From contig NZ_SIRE01000044.1 in the NCBI RefSeq assembly GCF_004307995.1, positions 1-57,797 on the forward strand: a stretch of DNA of 57,797 nt. Direction: 5' to 3'. Positions 8,172 through 16,663 of this stretch are shown in pieces; the first letter of the stretch is position 1, and each line of letters starts with the position of its first letter. The notes below the pieces were generated by a model. That model made no database searches, was not told the origin of the DNA, and saw only the letters and a list, made by a program, of their open reading frames with translations. Both the position numbers and the translations under genes were made by a program. Source of the stretch: Paenibacillus thalictri. GTDB lineage: Bacteria; Bacillota; Bacilli; Paenibacillales; NBRC-103111.

Positions 8172-9156
8172 CATATATCCGTTAATCCAAAACGAAAGTA
8201 TTAAAATGCTCAAAAAAAAGCGGTTTTTGGTCGTGCTGCTTATTTTGGCCGCACTTATTCCGATGTTTACTTATGCGCAGTTCAAAGTATCGCAAAGCAA
8301 TCTGAAGCAGTTCGGAACGGCGGATTGGCGTGTGGAGCTGCGGCAAAAAATTACGGATTATACGCGCAGCATTGGCAGCAACCGCGTTCCCGAAGAATGG
8401 AAGCAGTGGCGGCGCGTTGAGGTCAGCCGGCTGCAGTATTATTTGGACCGCGACATTAACCCTTCGGCGCCCAATGCGGTGACGTTTACGGTCGAGTTCA
8501 TTAAAAACGCCATTAACCTGTTTATCCCGTTGATGGTCATGGTTATCGCATCCGACCTTGTGTCCTCCGAACATTCGAACGGAACGATTAAGCTGCTGCT
8601 AACCAGGCCGGTCGAACGATGGAAAATATTGCTAAGCAAGCTAATTACGCTTATCCTATTCATATCACTCACCGTATTATCGACGGCTGCTTTATGTTAT
8701 TTGATTTCTGGTATCATATTCGGGTATGGTGGATGGGACATGCCTTTGTTTATTGGCTTCAAGGTGGCGGGTACGGAGCTTGATTTCAGCACAGTCCGGC
8801 CTGTCGGACAATGGTTGTATCTCATTATCGAATTCGGCCTCGTCTGGTTTGCGGCGCTGATCATCGGGGTGATGTCGCTGATGATTTCCGTGCTGGTGAG
8901 AAGCACCGCGGCGGGTATGGGCATCATGCTGGCGCTGATCATTGCCGGCACGATTTTGACGAATATGGTATCGTCTTGGGAGACGGCCAAATATTTGTTT
9001 ATGGTCAATTTACGCTTAACGGACTACTTATCCGGCGCAATGCCGCCGATCAAAGGAATGAGCCTGGGATTCTCGTTAACCGTGCTTTCCATATGGGGAA
9101 TTGCCTCGATTATCACCTCTTTTTGGGTATTTACGAAAAAAGACATCTTGAACTAG
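8155..9156 (+). CDS. ABC-2 family permease
   Basis: A 333-residue integral membrane protein starting at GTG 8155 within the end of the ATPase gene. It has one N-terminal helix (about 22-40), a roughly 80-residue outside loop, then five further hydrophobic segments. The segment ending SSEHSNGTIKLLLTRPVERWKILLSKL is typical of ABC-2 permeases: the phrase EHSNGTIKLLLTRP precedes the second helix in many members. It should pair with the ATPase encoded just upstream to form a four-part exporter. No duplication or damage is seen. The parE promoter overlaps its stop codon. Confidence 0.88.
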   Translation: MSELGSIYPLIQNESIKMLKKKRFLVVLLILAALIPMFTYAQFKVSQSNLKQFGTADWRVELRQKITDYTRSIGSNRVPEEWKQWRRVEVSRLQYYLDRDINPSAPNAVTFTVEFIKNAINLFIPLMVMVIASDLVSSEHSNGTIKLLLTRPVERWKILLSKLITLILFISLTVLSTAALCYLISGIIFGYGGWDMPLFIGFKVAGTELDFSTVRPVGQWLYLIIEFGLVWFAALIIGVMSLMISVLVRSTAAGMGIMLALIIAGTILTNMVSSWETAKYLFMVNLRLTDYLSGAMPPIKGMSLGFSLTVLSIWGIASIITSFWVFTKKDILN

Positions 9157-9176
9157 TCGGGATGAATGCATATAAT
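9148..9176 (+). promoter_or_regulatory. Putative sigma-A promoter for parE
   Basis: TTGAAC and TATAAT are separated by 17 bases. The -35 box overlaps the stop codon of the ABC permease gene. It lies 123 bases before the chosen parE start. Sequence match only. Confidence 0.55.
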
Positions 9177-9298
9177 GCACAATAGAACGTGTAACAAATA
9201 AGAAACAATTTCCAAGGATCGAAAATCAAGGATTCGTGACAACACGTAAGCCTTTGGTTTTTCGTCCGGACAGGATATTTTATTTAGGGGGAACCTCA

Positions 9299-11272
9299 AT
9301 GCCCGAGCAGATCGACATATTTCCGAACACAGAAGCCCAAGCTTCCGACTACGGCGCAGACGACATTCAGGTTCTGGAGGGGCTCGTCGCTGTTCGCAAA
9401 AGGCCGGGCATGTATATTGGCAGCACCAGCTCTTCCGGCCTGCACCATCTTGTGTGGGAAATCGTAGATAATGCCGTGGACGAGCATTTGGCGAAATTTT
9501 GCTCGAAAATCGATGTAACGATACATAAAGATAACTCCGTCACCGTGACGGACAACGGCCGCGGCATTCCGACAGGGATGCACAAGGCGGGCATACCGAC
9601 ACCGCAAGTCGTCTTTACGATGCTGCATGCGGGGGGCAAATTCGGAGGCAACGGCTACAAAAAATCAGGCGGCCTTCACGGCGTCGGCGCATCCGTTACC
9701 AACGCGTTGTCCGAATGGCTGGAAGTCGTCATTTACCGTGAAGGCAAGACGCATCGCCAGCGGTTCGAATATTGGACCGGCCCGGACGGCAAGGAGCATG
9801 TCGGGGAACCGGTAACGGGTCTTGAAATTACGGGGAATACAAATAAAACCGGCACCAAAGTGACGTTTAAGCCGGACAAACGTGTTTTCCAAAACGGCAT
9901 AGCGCTGAGCTACGATACGTTGTCCGAACGTCTGCAGGAAATCGCCTTTTTGAACTCCGGTCTGCAGGTGCATTTGAAAGATGAGCGCGCGGACAAAGAA
10001 GAAACCTTTCAATACGACGGCGGAGCCAGTCAATTCGTACAGTTTCTGAACGAAGAAAAGACGGTGCTGCACGATGTGATTCATTTTATGTCGGAGAAAG
10101 ACGATATCGAGGTGGAAGTGGCGCTGCAGTACAATGACGGCTACACCGAAACGATTGTTTCTTTCGTCAACTCGATTCCGACCCGGGGCGGCGGCACGCA
10201 TGAGACCGGGTTTAAAACCGCTTATACGCGCGTGCTGAACGATTATGCCCGGAAAAACGCCTTTTTGAAAGAAAAGGAGAAAAATTTGGACGGCCAGGAT
10301 TTGCGCGAAGGCATGATGACCGTCATCAATGTGAAGATGGGCGAAGTCGAATTTGTCGGACAGACGAAGGACCAGCTTGGCAGCGCCTCGGCGCGCAGCG
10401 CGGTTGATTCGGTTGTAGCCGAGAAGATGGCCGTTTTCCTTGAGGAAAACCCGCAAACCGCGCAATTGATCATGAGAAAAGCGATTCAGTCGGCCAAAGC
10501 CCGCGAAGCGGCGCGTAAAGCCCGTGAGGAAGTGCGGAGCGGCAAGAAGGGCAAAAGCGAAAGCTCCAACTTGAACGGCAAGCTGACGCCGGCTCAATCC
10601 AAGGATTACACCCGCACCGAGCTGTTTATCGTGGAGGGCGACTCCGCGGGCGGTTCGGCCAAGCAGGGGCGGGATTCGAAATACCAGGCGATTCTGCCGC
10701 TGAAGGGCAAGCCGATGAATCCGGAGAAAGCCAAGCTGCTCGACATCATGCGCAACGAGGAGTATAAAGCGATTATTTCCGCCATTGGCGCAGGGGTTGG
10801 CCCCGAATTCGACCAATCCGAAAGCAACTATAGCAAAATCATCATTATGACCGATGCGGATACGGACGGCGCGCATATCCAAGTGCTGCTGCTGACATTT
10901 TTTTACCGGTACATGAAACCGCTCATTGACAACGGCAAAGTATATATCGCCCAGCCGCCGCTGTATAAAGTGACCAAAAAATCGGGCAAAACAAGCAATA
11001 TCAGGTATGCTTGGACCGATGAGCAGCTCAGCGCTTTGACCAAGGAAATGGGCAAAAACCTGGAACTGCAGCGTTACAAGGGACTTGGCGAGATGAACCC
11101 CGACCAGCTGTGGGAAACAACGATGAATCCGGAATCCCGCACTTTGCTTCAGGTGCAGATCGAGGATGCGGCGAAAGCGGAAAGAAGGGTATCGACGTTA
11201 ATGGGCGACAAGGTGGATCCGCGCAAGCGCTGGATTATCGAAAACGTCGATTTCACCGAATTCGAGGAGTAG
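9299..11272 (+). CDS. parE: DNA topoisomerase IV subunit B
   Basis: A 657-residue protein from ATG 9299, with AGGGGGAA upstream; the frame is open back to 9236 but without a binding site. It holds a GHKL ATPase domain (EIVDNAVDEH, DNGRGIPTGMH, GGLHGVGASVTNALSE), a transducer domain and a TOPRIM domain (VEGDSAGGSAKQGRD, IIMTDADTDGAHIQ). The stretch DADTDGAHIQVLLLTFFYR is the ParE form; GyrB usually reads DADVDGAHI. The parC gene follows after 101 bases. ParE supplies ATP hydrolysis for decatenation of sister chromosomes. The pairing with parC and distance from any dnaA-like region support topoisomerase IV and not gyrase. Confidence 0.93.
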   Translation: MPEQIDIFPNTEAQASDYGADDIQVLEGLVAVRKRPGMYIGSTSSSGLHHLVWEIVDNAVDEHLAKFCSKIDVTIHKDNSVTVTDNGRGIPTGMHKAGIPTPQVVFTMLHAGGKFGGNGYKKSGGLHGVGASVTNALSEWLEVVIYREGKTHRQRFEYWTGPDGKEHVGEPVTGLEITGNTNKTGTKVTFKPDKRVFQNGIALSYDTLSERLQEIAFLNSGLQVHLKDERADKEETFQYDGGASQFVQFLNEEKTVLHDVIHFMSEKDDIEVEVALQYNDGYTETIVSFVNSIPTRGGGTHETGFKTAYTRVLNDYARKNAFLKEKEKNLDGQDLREGMMTVINVKMGEVEFVGQTKDQLGSASARSAVDSVVAEKMAVFLEENPQTAQLIMRKAIQSAKAREAARKAREEVRSGKKGKSESSNLNGKLTPAQSKDYTRTELFIVEGDSAGGSAKQGRDSKYQAILPLKGKPMNPEKAKLLDIMRNEEYKAIISAIGAGVGPEFDQSESNYSKIIIMTDADTDGAHIQVLLLTFFYRYMKPLIDNGKVYIAQPPLYKVTKKSGKTSNIRYAWTDEQLSALTKEMGKNLELQRYKGLGEMNPDQLWETTMNPESRTLLQVQIEDAAKAERRVSTLMGDKVDPRKRWIIENVDFTEFEE

Positions 11273-11373
11273 ACGCCTATGTCCGGGTGTCCGTGCAGTA
11301 GACCGCGCGGAATAAACGCCGGCTGCGCGAATTTGCAGGATAAAAGGCAACGTTATCGACAGGAGAGGTGTAA

Positions 11374-13809
11374 GTGAGCATACTCGAGAATTTTTTACCC
11401 GCGTATCTCGAAGAAATGGTTGGCGACCGGTTCGGCCGCTACTCTAAATATATTATTCAGGACCGAGCGATCCCCGATGTGCGGGACGGTCTGAAGCCGG
11501 TGCAGCGGCGCATATTGTATGCGATGTACGATGCCGGCAATACGCCGGACAAGCAGTACCGCAAATCGGCCAAAACCGTCGGCGACGTCATGGGCAACTA
11601 CCATCCGCATGGCGATTCCTCGATCTATGACGGCATGGTGCGAATGGCTCAGCCATGGAAAATGGGCCATATGCTTGTGGATGGACACGGCAACTGGGGA
11701 TCGATCGACGATGACCCGCCCGCCGCTATGCGGTATACCGAAGCAAGGCTGTCGGAGATTGCGATGGAACTGCTGCGCGATATCGAGAAACGCACTGTGC
11801 AATTTAAAGATAACTTCGATAATTCCACGAAGGAGCCGGTTGTGCTGCCTTCGCGTTTTCCAAATTTGCTTGTTAATGGGGTTAGCGGCATATCCGCCGG
11901 TTTTGCAACGGAAATTCCCCCGCATAACTTGCGTGAGGTTATCGATGCCTGCATTGCGCTGATGGACAATCCCGATCAATCCCTTGAGGATCTGATGGGC
12001 ATCGTCAAAGGTCCCGATTTTCCCACCGGCGGCATTATTATGGGCGAAGAAGGAATCCGCGACGCATATCGTACCGGCAAAGGCCGGATTTACGTTCGCT
12101 CCAAAACGGATATTGAAGACCTGCGCGGCGGTAAACAGCAGATCGTTATTACGGAGATTCCTTACCAGGTCGTCAAGTCGCGGCTGGTTACGGCGATGGA
12201 AAATATCCGTCTGGAGAAAAAAATCGAAGGTATCGCCGAGGTGCGCGACGAAAGCGGCCGCAATGGTCTGCGGATCGTGGTAGAGCTGAAGAAAGAAGCC
12301 GATGCGCAAGGCATTTTGGCCTATTTGTTCAAGAAAACCGATCTTCAGGTGACCTACAATTTCAACATGGTCGCCATTGTCAACAAGACGCCGAAACAAC
12401 TCGGCCTGCTGGACATTCTTCGCGCTTATATCGAGCACCAGAAGGAAGTTGTGACATTCCGTTCGCGTTATGAGCTGGAAAAAGCGGAAGACCGCGCCCA
12501 TGTGCTTGAAGGTTTGGTGAAGGCGCTCAATATTTTGGACGAAGTGATCGCCACGATCAAAGCTTCCAAAAACCGCCAGGACGCGCAAAACAACTTGGTG
12601 CAGCAATATGGATTCACCGAACGCCAAGCCGATGCGATTCTGACTTTGCAATTATACCGGCTGACGAATCTGGAGATTCATTCACTGGAAAAAGAGCACA
12701 AGGAAGCGATGAAAACGATCGCGTACTTGCAAGGTATCTTGTCCAGCACCAAGAAGCTGCTTGGCGTCATCAAGGAGGAAATAACGGGAATCCGCAATAA
12801 ATACGGGATTGACCGGCGTTCCGACATACAAGGCGAAGTCGAAGAGCTGAAGGTCAACCTGGAAGTGATGGTGACGGCGGAGGATGTGTACGTGACCTTG
12901 TCCAACGAGGGCTACATCAAGCGGACAAGCAAGCTGTCGTTCACCCGTTCAGGCGGCGAGATCGAAAACACCGGCGTCAAAGAAGGCGACTATGTGCGCC
13001 ATCTGCTGGAGGTCAACACGCTGGAGAGCCTGATGATTTTCACCCAGAAAGGCCAGTATTATTTACTTCCCGTACATCAGGTGCCCGAATACAAGTGGAA
13101 GGAAAACGGTACGGCGATCGTCAACGTCATCCCGATTCCGAAAGATGACCGGATCGTTAATGTCATTCCGATCAAAGATTTTGAGGATCCCGGCAAATCC
13201 GTTGTGTTTGTTACGAAAAACGGCCAGGTCAAACGCACCGAGCTGAAGGAGTATATGACCAACCGCACGACCGGCATCGTGGCCTGCAAGCTGGGTGAAG
13301 GCGACGCCGTTATCGATGTGAGGTTGAGCCAGAACAATAAGGAGATTCTGCTTGTTACGAAGCTGGGGCTCAGCATCCGTTTCCGCGAAGATGAAGTGAA
13401 TCCGATGGGCCGTGCTGCCGCGGGCGTAAGAGGTATTCAACTGAAGGAAGACGATGAAGTCATCGCTTCCGAGTGGGTGGAGGGCGAGGAGGGAGAAGTG
13501 TTCGTCATCTCCGATCTTGGTTACGCCAAACGTTCGCTGCTGATGGATTACTCCGTGCAAGGACGGGGCGGCAAAGGGATCTTTACCTTCGAATTCAAAG
13601 AGGGCAAGCGGGTCAAACCAAACGGCTCCAGACTCGTTCGAGCTTTTGCAGTCAAAGAAGCGTTCCACCTGGTTGCGGTACTGGGAAGCGGGCCGAAAAT
13701 TACGATCTATACCGAAGACGGTCCGATCGAAGAACGCAAATCGTTCGGGAAGCAGATTGTTGCCGTGGATAAAAACGATGCGATCACCGACGTGCTCCGG
13801 CTGTCTTAA
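11374..13809 (+). CDS. parC: DNA topoisomerase IV subunit A
   Basis: An 811-residue protein from GTG 11374, preceded by AGGAGAGG. The N-terminal winged-helix region contains HPHGDSSIYDGM, and the catalytic tyrosine is Tyr121 in AAMRYTEARL. The C-terminal third is a beta-pinwheel; it contains only a weak GyrA-box-like GRGGKG near residue 730, as expected for ParC. Together with ParE it forms the ParC2ParE2 enzyme that cuts and passes duplex DNA. Ser82 and Asp86 occupy the two main quinolone positions (Ser80 and Glu84 in S. aureus numbering); Ser82 is the sensitive-type residue. Its stop codon overlaps the end of a small minus-strand gene. Confidence 0.93.
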   Translation: MSILENFLPAYLEEMVGDRFGRYSKYIIQDRAIPDVRDGLKPVQRRILYAMYDAGNTPDKQYRKSAKTVGDVMGNYHPHGDSSIYDGMVRMAQPWKMGHMLVDGHGNWGSIDDDPPAAMRYTEARLSEIAMELLRDIEKRTVQFKDNFDNSTKEPVVLPSRFPNLLVNGVSGISAGFATEIPPHNLREVIDACIALMDNPDQSLEDLMGIVKGPDFPTGGIIMGEEGIRDAYRTGKGRIYVRSKTDIEDLRGGKQQIVITEIPYQVVKSRLVTAMENIRLEKKIEGIAEVRDESGRNGLRIVVELKKEADAQGILAYLFKKTDLQVTYNFNMVAIVNKTPKQLGLLDILRAYIEHQKEVVTFRSRYELEKAEDRAHVLEGLVKALNILDEVIATIKASKNRQDAQNNLVQQYGFTERQADAILTLQLYRLTNLEIHSLEKEHKEAMKTIAYLQGILSSTKKLLGVIKEEITGIRNKYGIDRRSDIQGEVEELKVNLEVMVTAEDVYVTLSNEGYIKRTSKLSFTRSGGEIENTGVKEGDYVRHLLEVNTLESLMIFTQKGQYYLLPVHQVPEYKWKENGTAIVNVIPIPKDDRIVNVIPIKDFEDPGKSVVFVTKNGQVKRTELKEYMTNRTTGIVACKLGEGDAVIDVRLSQNNKEILLVTKLGLSIRFREDEVNPMGRAAAGVRGIQLKEDDEVIASEWVEGEEGEVFVISDLGYAKRSLLMDYSVQGRGGKGIFTFEFKEGKRVKPNGSRLVRAFAVKEAFHLVAVLGSGPKITIYTEDGPIEERKSFGKQIVAVDKNDAITDVLRLS

Positions 13810-13973
13810 TCATAACTTGAATATTCGCTTTCCAGCTTGTTAGCCAGCTGAAGCGCCAGTTCCAAGACGACCCACAACGGAACAAGCTCATCCAGCTTGT
13901 GCATCCATTGCGGGTCGTTTATTATGCCTTTCTCCAGAGCTTTTTCCGCAATTTTTATTTTCCATTCCTCCAT
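13806..13973 (-). CDS. Small conserved-looking hypothetical protein, 55 aa, convergent with parC
   Basis: A complete 55-codon frame on the minus strand, with AAGGAGCG eight bases before the ATG at 13973. The product begins MEEWKIKIAEKALEKGIIND, has a central PQWMHKLDELVPLWVVLELA and ends LESEYSSYD. It looks like two or three amphipathic helices and has no membrane segment or cysteine. Its stop codon overlaps the parC stop by four bases, tail to tail. The strong binding site, good codon choice and tight packing argue that it is a real gene. I do not recognise the family; function unknown. Confidence 0.7.
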   Translation of the reverse strand: MEEWKIKIAEKALEKGIINDPQWMHKLDELVPLWVVLELALQLANKLESEYSSYD

Positions 13974-14188
13974 TACAGAACGCTCCTTTACTCAAAGTGA
14001 ATGTTCAAACTTCGTGATCAAAAGACGACTTTTTGAGCAACCTCTCAAAAAAAAATTTTTTTCGGCGGGCCGCAAATACGACAAGCCTCAACAGTGCGTC
14101 ATCCGCCTATATGGCAGTATATGTAGAATCGGGTCAAACGGTACTTTTTTTTGGCTAGGCTTGTCCTAAAATGTTAACGGGATTAACC

Positions 14189-14217
14189 TTTTTTTCGCGC
14201 GAAAACCTTGGTATAAT
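14189..14217 (+). promoter_or_regulatory. Possible promoter of the MarR-type gene
   Basis: A perfect TATAAT lies at 14212-14217, 35 bases before the GTG start. The region 17 bases upstream is T-rich (TTTTTT) and only a weak -35 box. The 13974-14188 gap has A/T runs but no other recognisable element. Confidence 0.4.
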
Positions 14218-14251
14218 AAAGGAAAAGTCTGGTTCTACAGGAGATGATATT

Positions 14252-14656
14252 GTGATATCGAGCGATTTTGTCAAAGTTTGGTCCAAGCTCTCCAAAGAAA
14301 TACATACGTATATGGATTCCCAGCTTTCGCCCGCACTGACCGAAGGGCAGCTTAACGTGCTGGAACTGTTATCCTCGAACGACCGCATGAAACCATCCGA
14401 TTTTATCGATTATTTGGCAACGACTCCTGCCGCGATTACGACGCTGCTTGACCGCATGGAAAAAGGCGAGCTGATCGTCAGAGAAAGGGACGAGAAGGAC
14501 CGCCGCATCGTGTGGGTCATCATGACCGAAAAAGGCCAGCGGGAATGCGCGCGGGGACTGGGACTCCGCGAAGAGTTCATTCGCCAATATTTAAGCCGCA
14601 TCTCCTCCCATAACCAGCAGCTGCTCGTTTATTTGCTCGGGAAGATGGCGGGTTGA
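14252..14656 (+). CDS. MarR-family transcriptional regulator
   Basis: GTG 14252 follows CAGGAG and gives 134 residues; the frame is open back to 14171, but a TATAAT box at 14212 lies inside that extension. The protein has the MarR winged-helix layout: an N-terminal helix pair, the recognition segment MKPSDFIDYLATTPAAITTLLDRMEKGELI, a wing with RERDEKDRRIVWVIMTEKG, and a C-terminal dimerisation helix. MarR proteins are dimeric repressors released by small ligands or oxidation. No cysteine suited to redox sensing is obvious except one near residue 100. It stands alone; the neighbours do not reveal its target. Confidence 0.85.
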   Translation: MISSDFVKVWSKLSKEIHTYMDSQLSPALTEGQLNVLELLSSNDRMKPSDFIDYLATTPAAITTLLDRMEKGELIVRERDEKDRRIVWVIMTEKGQRECARGLGLREEFIRQYLSRISSHNQQLLVYLLGKMAG

Positions 14657-14661
14657 ACGGC

Positions 14662-14688
14662 AAAAAAGCCGGAACCCGAAGGTCCGGC
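14662..14688 (-). terminator. Terminator of the minus-strand pseudouridine synthase operon
   Basis: Read on the minus strand, GCCGGA and TCCGGC flank a nine-base loop and are followed by six T. It separates the convergent MarR gene from the synthase gene; plus-strand transcripts also form the hairpin but lack a U-run. Confidence 0.7.
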
Positions 14689-14742
14689 TGGTATGAAGGA
14701 ACACGATAAGTGAGACTTGCTGCAATCACTCAATCATTCGCT

Positions 14743-15456
14743 TTATTCGGCGCCGCCAATCAGTTCCCGGTTCCACAACGTCCAAGGCTCCTCTTCGGGA
14801 GGCAGCGACGTGAAGCTCAGCGGTTCTTTGGTCGTAGGGTGTTCAAAGCTTAAATGCGTCGCCCATAACGCGATTTGCTGGCCAGGACGGTTTACCGCCG
14901 CGCCGTAACGCTGATCGCCGTATAACGGGCAGCCGATCGTTTGAAATTGGACGCGGATTTGATGCGGCCGGCCTGTATGCAGATGCACGCGGACAAGGGA
15001 CAAGCCCCCGGAGGAAGCAAGCACGCGGTAATCGAGAATCGCCTCTTTGGCGCCTTCTGTTCCCGGCGGCACGGAGGTTACGGTGTTCGTCCGCGTGTCT
15101 TTGAGCAAATAATGCTTCAGCGTGTCTTGCGGGGCCTGGGGTTTGCCGCGGACAACCGCTGTGTACGTTTTGCTGATGGAGCGTGTTCTGACCGCATCGG
15201 ACAGTCTGGAGGCGGCCTTCGACGTTTTGGCGAACACCATCGCCCCGCCGACCGGACGGTCCAGTCTGTGCACCAAGCCGAGGTACACGTTGCCGGGTTT
15301 GCTGTATCGCTGCTTCAAATCGTCTTTGAGGAAACTTAGCAAATCCGGGTCTCGGGATTCGTCTTCTTGTGTTGGCATATTAACCGGTTTGACAACGACA
15401 AGCAGATGGTTGTCTTCGTACAGAATCGGAACGCTGGGAAAAGCGGAGGAAGGCAC
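14743..15456 (-). CDS. RluA-family RNA pseudouridine synthase
   Basis: A 237-residue protein. GTG 15456 is chosen: GGGAGG lies seven bases upstream and the codon follows directly on the stop of the methyltransferase gene; the frame extends to 15489 inside that gene without a better start. The catalytic block GLVHRLDRPVGGAMVFAKT contains the invariant Asp of RluA-type enzymes, and the C-terminal block HTGRPHQIRVQFQTIGCPLYGDQRYG is the family hallmark. There is no S4 domain, so this is a short RluA-type enzyme acting on 23S rRNA or tRNA. The close coupling with an RNA methyltransferase suggests a shared RNA-modification unit. Target uridine not determinable. Confidence 0.9.
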   Translation of the reverse strand: MPSSAFPSVPILYEDNHLLVVVKPVNMPTQEDESRDPDLLSFLKDDLKQRYSKPGNVYLGLVHRLDRPVGGAMVFAKTSKAASRLSDAVRTRSISKTYTAVVRGKPQAPQDTLKHYLLKDTRTNTVTSVPPGTEGAKEAILDYRVLASSGGLSLVRVHLHTGRPHQIRVQFQTIGCPLYGDQRYGAAVNRPGQQIALWATHLSFEHPTTKEPLSFTSLPPEEEPWTLWNRELIGGAE

Positions 15457-15458
15457 GG

Positions 15459-16322
15459 TTAGGCCTCCCATCGTCCCAAAATCCCGCAAGGCAGCGATAA
15501 GCCGGATTTGGTGATCGGAAGTCCAATCTCTCCGCTTGTGATCGTGCCTTGGAATTTGCGGCCCAAAGATAAGCTCAGCACGTTGGTCAGCACACTTGCC
15601 GACAAGCCGGTCGTATACGAATTAATCAGGAAAAATAACGGTTGATCCGTTAAGATGCTCATGCAGGATTCGATAAACGGATACAAGTCGGTTTCGAGTT
15701 TCCACGTTTCGCCGTTCGGCCCGCGTCCGTAAGAGGGCGGGTCCATGATAATGGCATCGTATTTGCTGCCGCGCCGCTGTTCGCGCTGCACGAACTTAAA
15801 CACGTCGTCGGTAATAAAACGGACCGGACGGTCGCCGAGGCCCGACAGGTGCAGGTTTTCTTTGGCCCATTGTACAACGCCCTTGGAAGCGTCGACGTGG
15901 CATACGTCCGCGCCGGCGTAAGCACAAGCGACAGAAGCTCCGCCCGTATAGGCAAACAGGTTAAGCACACGGATTTTTCGGCCGGAATGGGCGATTTTAT
16001 CCATCATCCATCTCCAGTTCACGGCTTGCTCCGGGAACAAACCCGTATGCTTAAAGCCTGTCGGCTTAATGTAGAACTGAAGCTGGTCATAACGAATCGT
16101 CCAGCGCTCCGGGATACTTTGGCGGTATTCCCATTCGCCGCCGCCGCTGGAGCTGCGATGGTAATGCGCGTCGGCATTTTTCCATTCGCCGGTTTCCTTG
16201 ACGATAGGCCATATAATCTGCGGATCCGGCCGGCGCAGCACCACATTGCCCCAGCGCTCGAGCTTCTCGCCGCTGCCAGTATCTATCAATTCGTAATCCA
16301 TCCAATCCTGAGCTGCAAACAT
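15459..16322 (-). CDS. RlmI/RlmK-like class I SAM-dependent RNA methyltransferase
   Basis: A 287-residue Rossmann methyltransferase starting at ATG 16322. SAM-binding motif I is VLNLFAYTGGASVACAYAGA, followed by the acidic loop HVDASKG; motif IV is IIMDPPSYGRGPNGE. The DPPSYG motif and the N-terminal strand-rich part (WMDYELIDTGSGEKLERWG) match the C-terminal methyltransferase of RlmI (m5C1962) and RlmL/K proteins of 23S rRNA. It lacks the N-terminal PUA domain that full RlmI carries. The pseudouridine synthase gene follows with a two-base gap, probably on the same mRNA. Exact rRNA position is not determinable. Confidence 0.85.
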   Translation of the reverse strand: MFAAQDWMDYELIDTGSGEKLERWGNVVLRRPDPQIIWPIVKETGEWKNADAHYHRSSSGGGEWEYRQSIPERWTIRYDQLQFYIKPTGFKHTGLFPEQAVNWRWMMDKIAHSGRKIRVLNLFAYTGGASVACAYAGADVCHVDASKGVVQWAKENLHLSGLGDRPVRFITDDVFKFVQREQRRGSKYDAIIMDPPSYGRGPNGETWKLETDLYPFIESCMSILTDQPLFFLINSYTTGLSASVLTNVLSLSLGRKFQGTITSGEIGLPITKSGLSLPCGILGRWEA

Positions 16323-16414
16323 ATGTGAAAATTCCTTCTTTCGTTCATGTTCTAGTGTCCAACTTCATATTGTACATGATGTGGCAGAAGAATACAAAAT
16401 CCCCCTGTATAGGA

Positions 16415-16584
16415 GGCCACTGAAAAAAAGAACGCTGCATGAGCGAATCATGCTTACGATCGCCCATTGTCCCCAAATTTCTTGAATAGTACCTGCTTGT
16501 AGCAGGTGAAATTCGGGGACAAAAGCGAACGCTGATGCTTCTCCAGCATGATTTCGCTCACTCCGCTACTTTTTCGGTAGTCCC
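16415..16584. repeat. Dispersed intergenic repeat, long copy
   Basis: The segment 16520-16584 matches 24268-24332 over 65 bases with seven mismatches, and both copies are bounded by GGCCACTG on the left. This copy has about 97 extra bases between GGCCACTG and the shared core, and these fold as hairpins: GCATGA/TCATGC at 16437-16453, and a long composite from TGTCCCC (16469) to GGGGACA (16521) enclosing ACCTGC/GCAGGT. The core itself folds as GCGAA..ATGCT/AGCAT..TTCGC. No open frame. It occupies most of the 16323-16663 gap. Confidence 0.8.
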
Positions 16585-16625
16585 AGGGGCCTTGGCTCCG
16601 GTAACGATTCGGGGCGTTTTACCGC

Positions 16626-16649
16626 AAAAAAAGCCGCACAAGGCGGCTT
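16626..16649 (-). terminator. Terminator of the PrsA-like gene
   Basis: On the minus strand AAGCCGC pairs with GCGGCTT around a five-base loop, followed by a T-run (A-run at 16626-16632 on the plus strand). It lies 15 bases beyond the stop codon. Confidence 0.8.
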
Positions 16650-16663
16650 AAGAATGCGGCGTT

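Noticed and set aside
11611..11634. Asp86 in ParC as a quinolone-resistance change
   Set aside because: Asp for Glu at this position is conservative and Ser82 is the wild-type residue; no resistance can be claimed.
9299..13809. Reading parE and parC as gyrB and gyrA
   Set aside because: The ParE-type DADTDGAHIQ motif, the weak GyrA-box-like GRGGKG in the A subunit and the neighbourhood favour topoisomerase IV.
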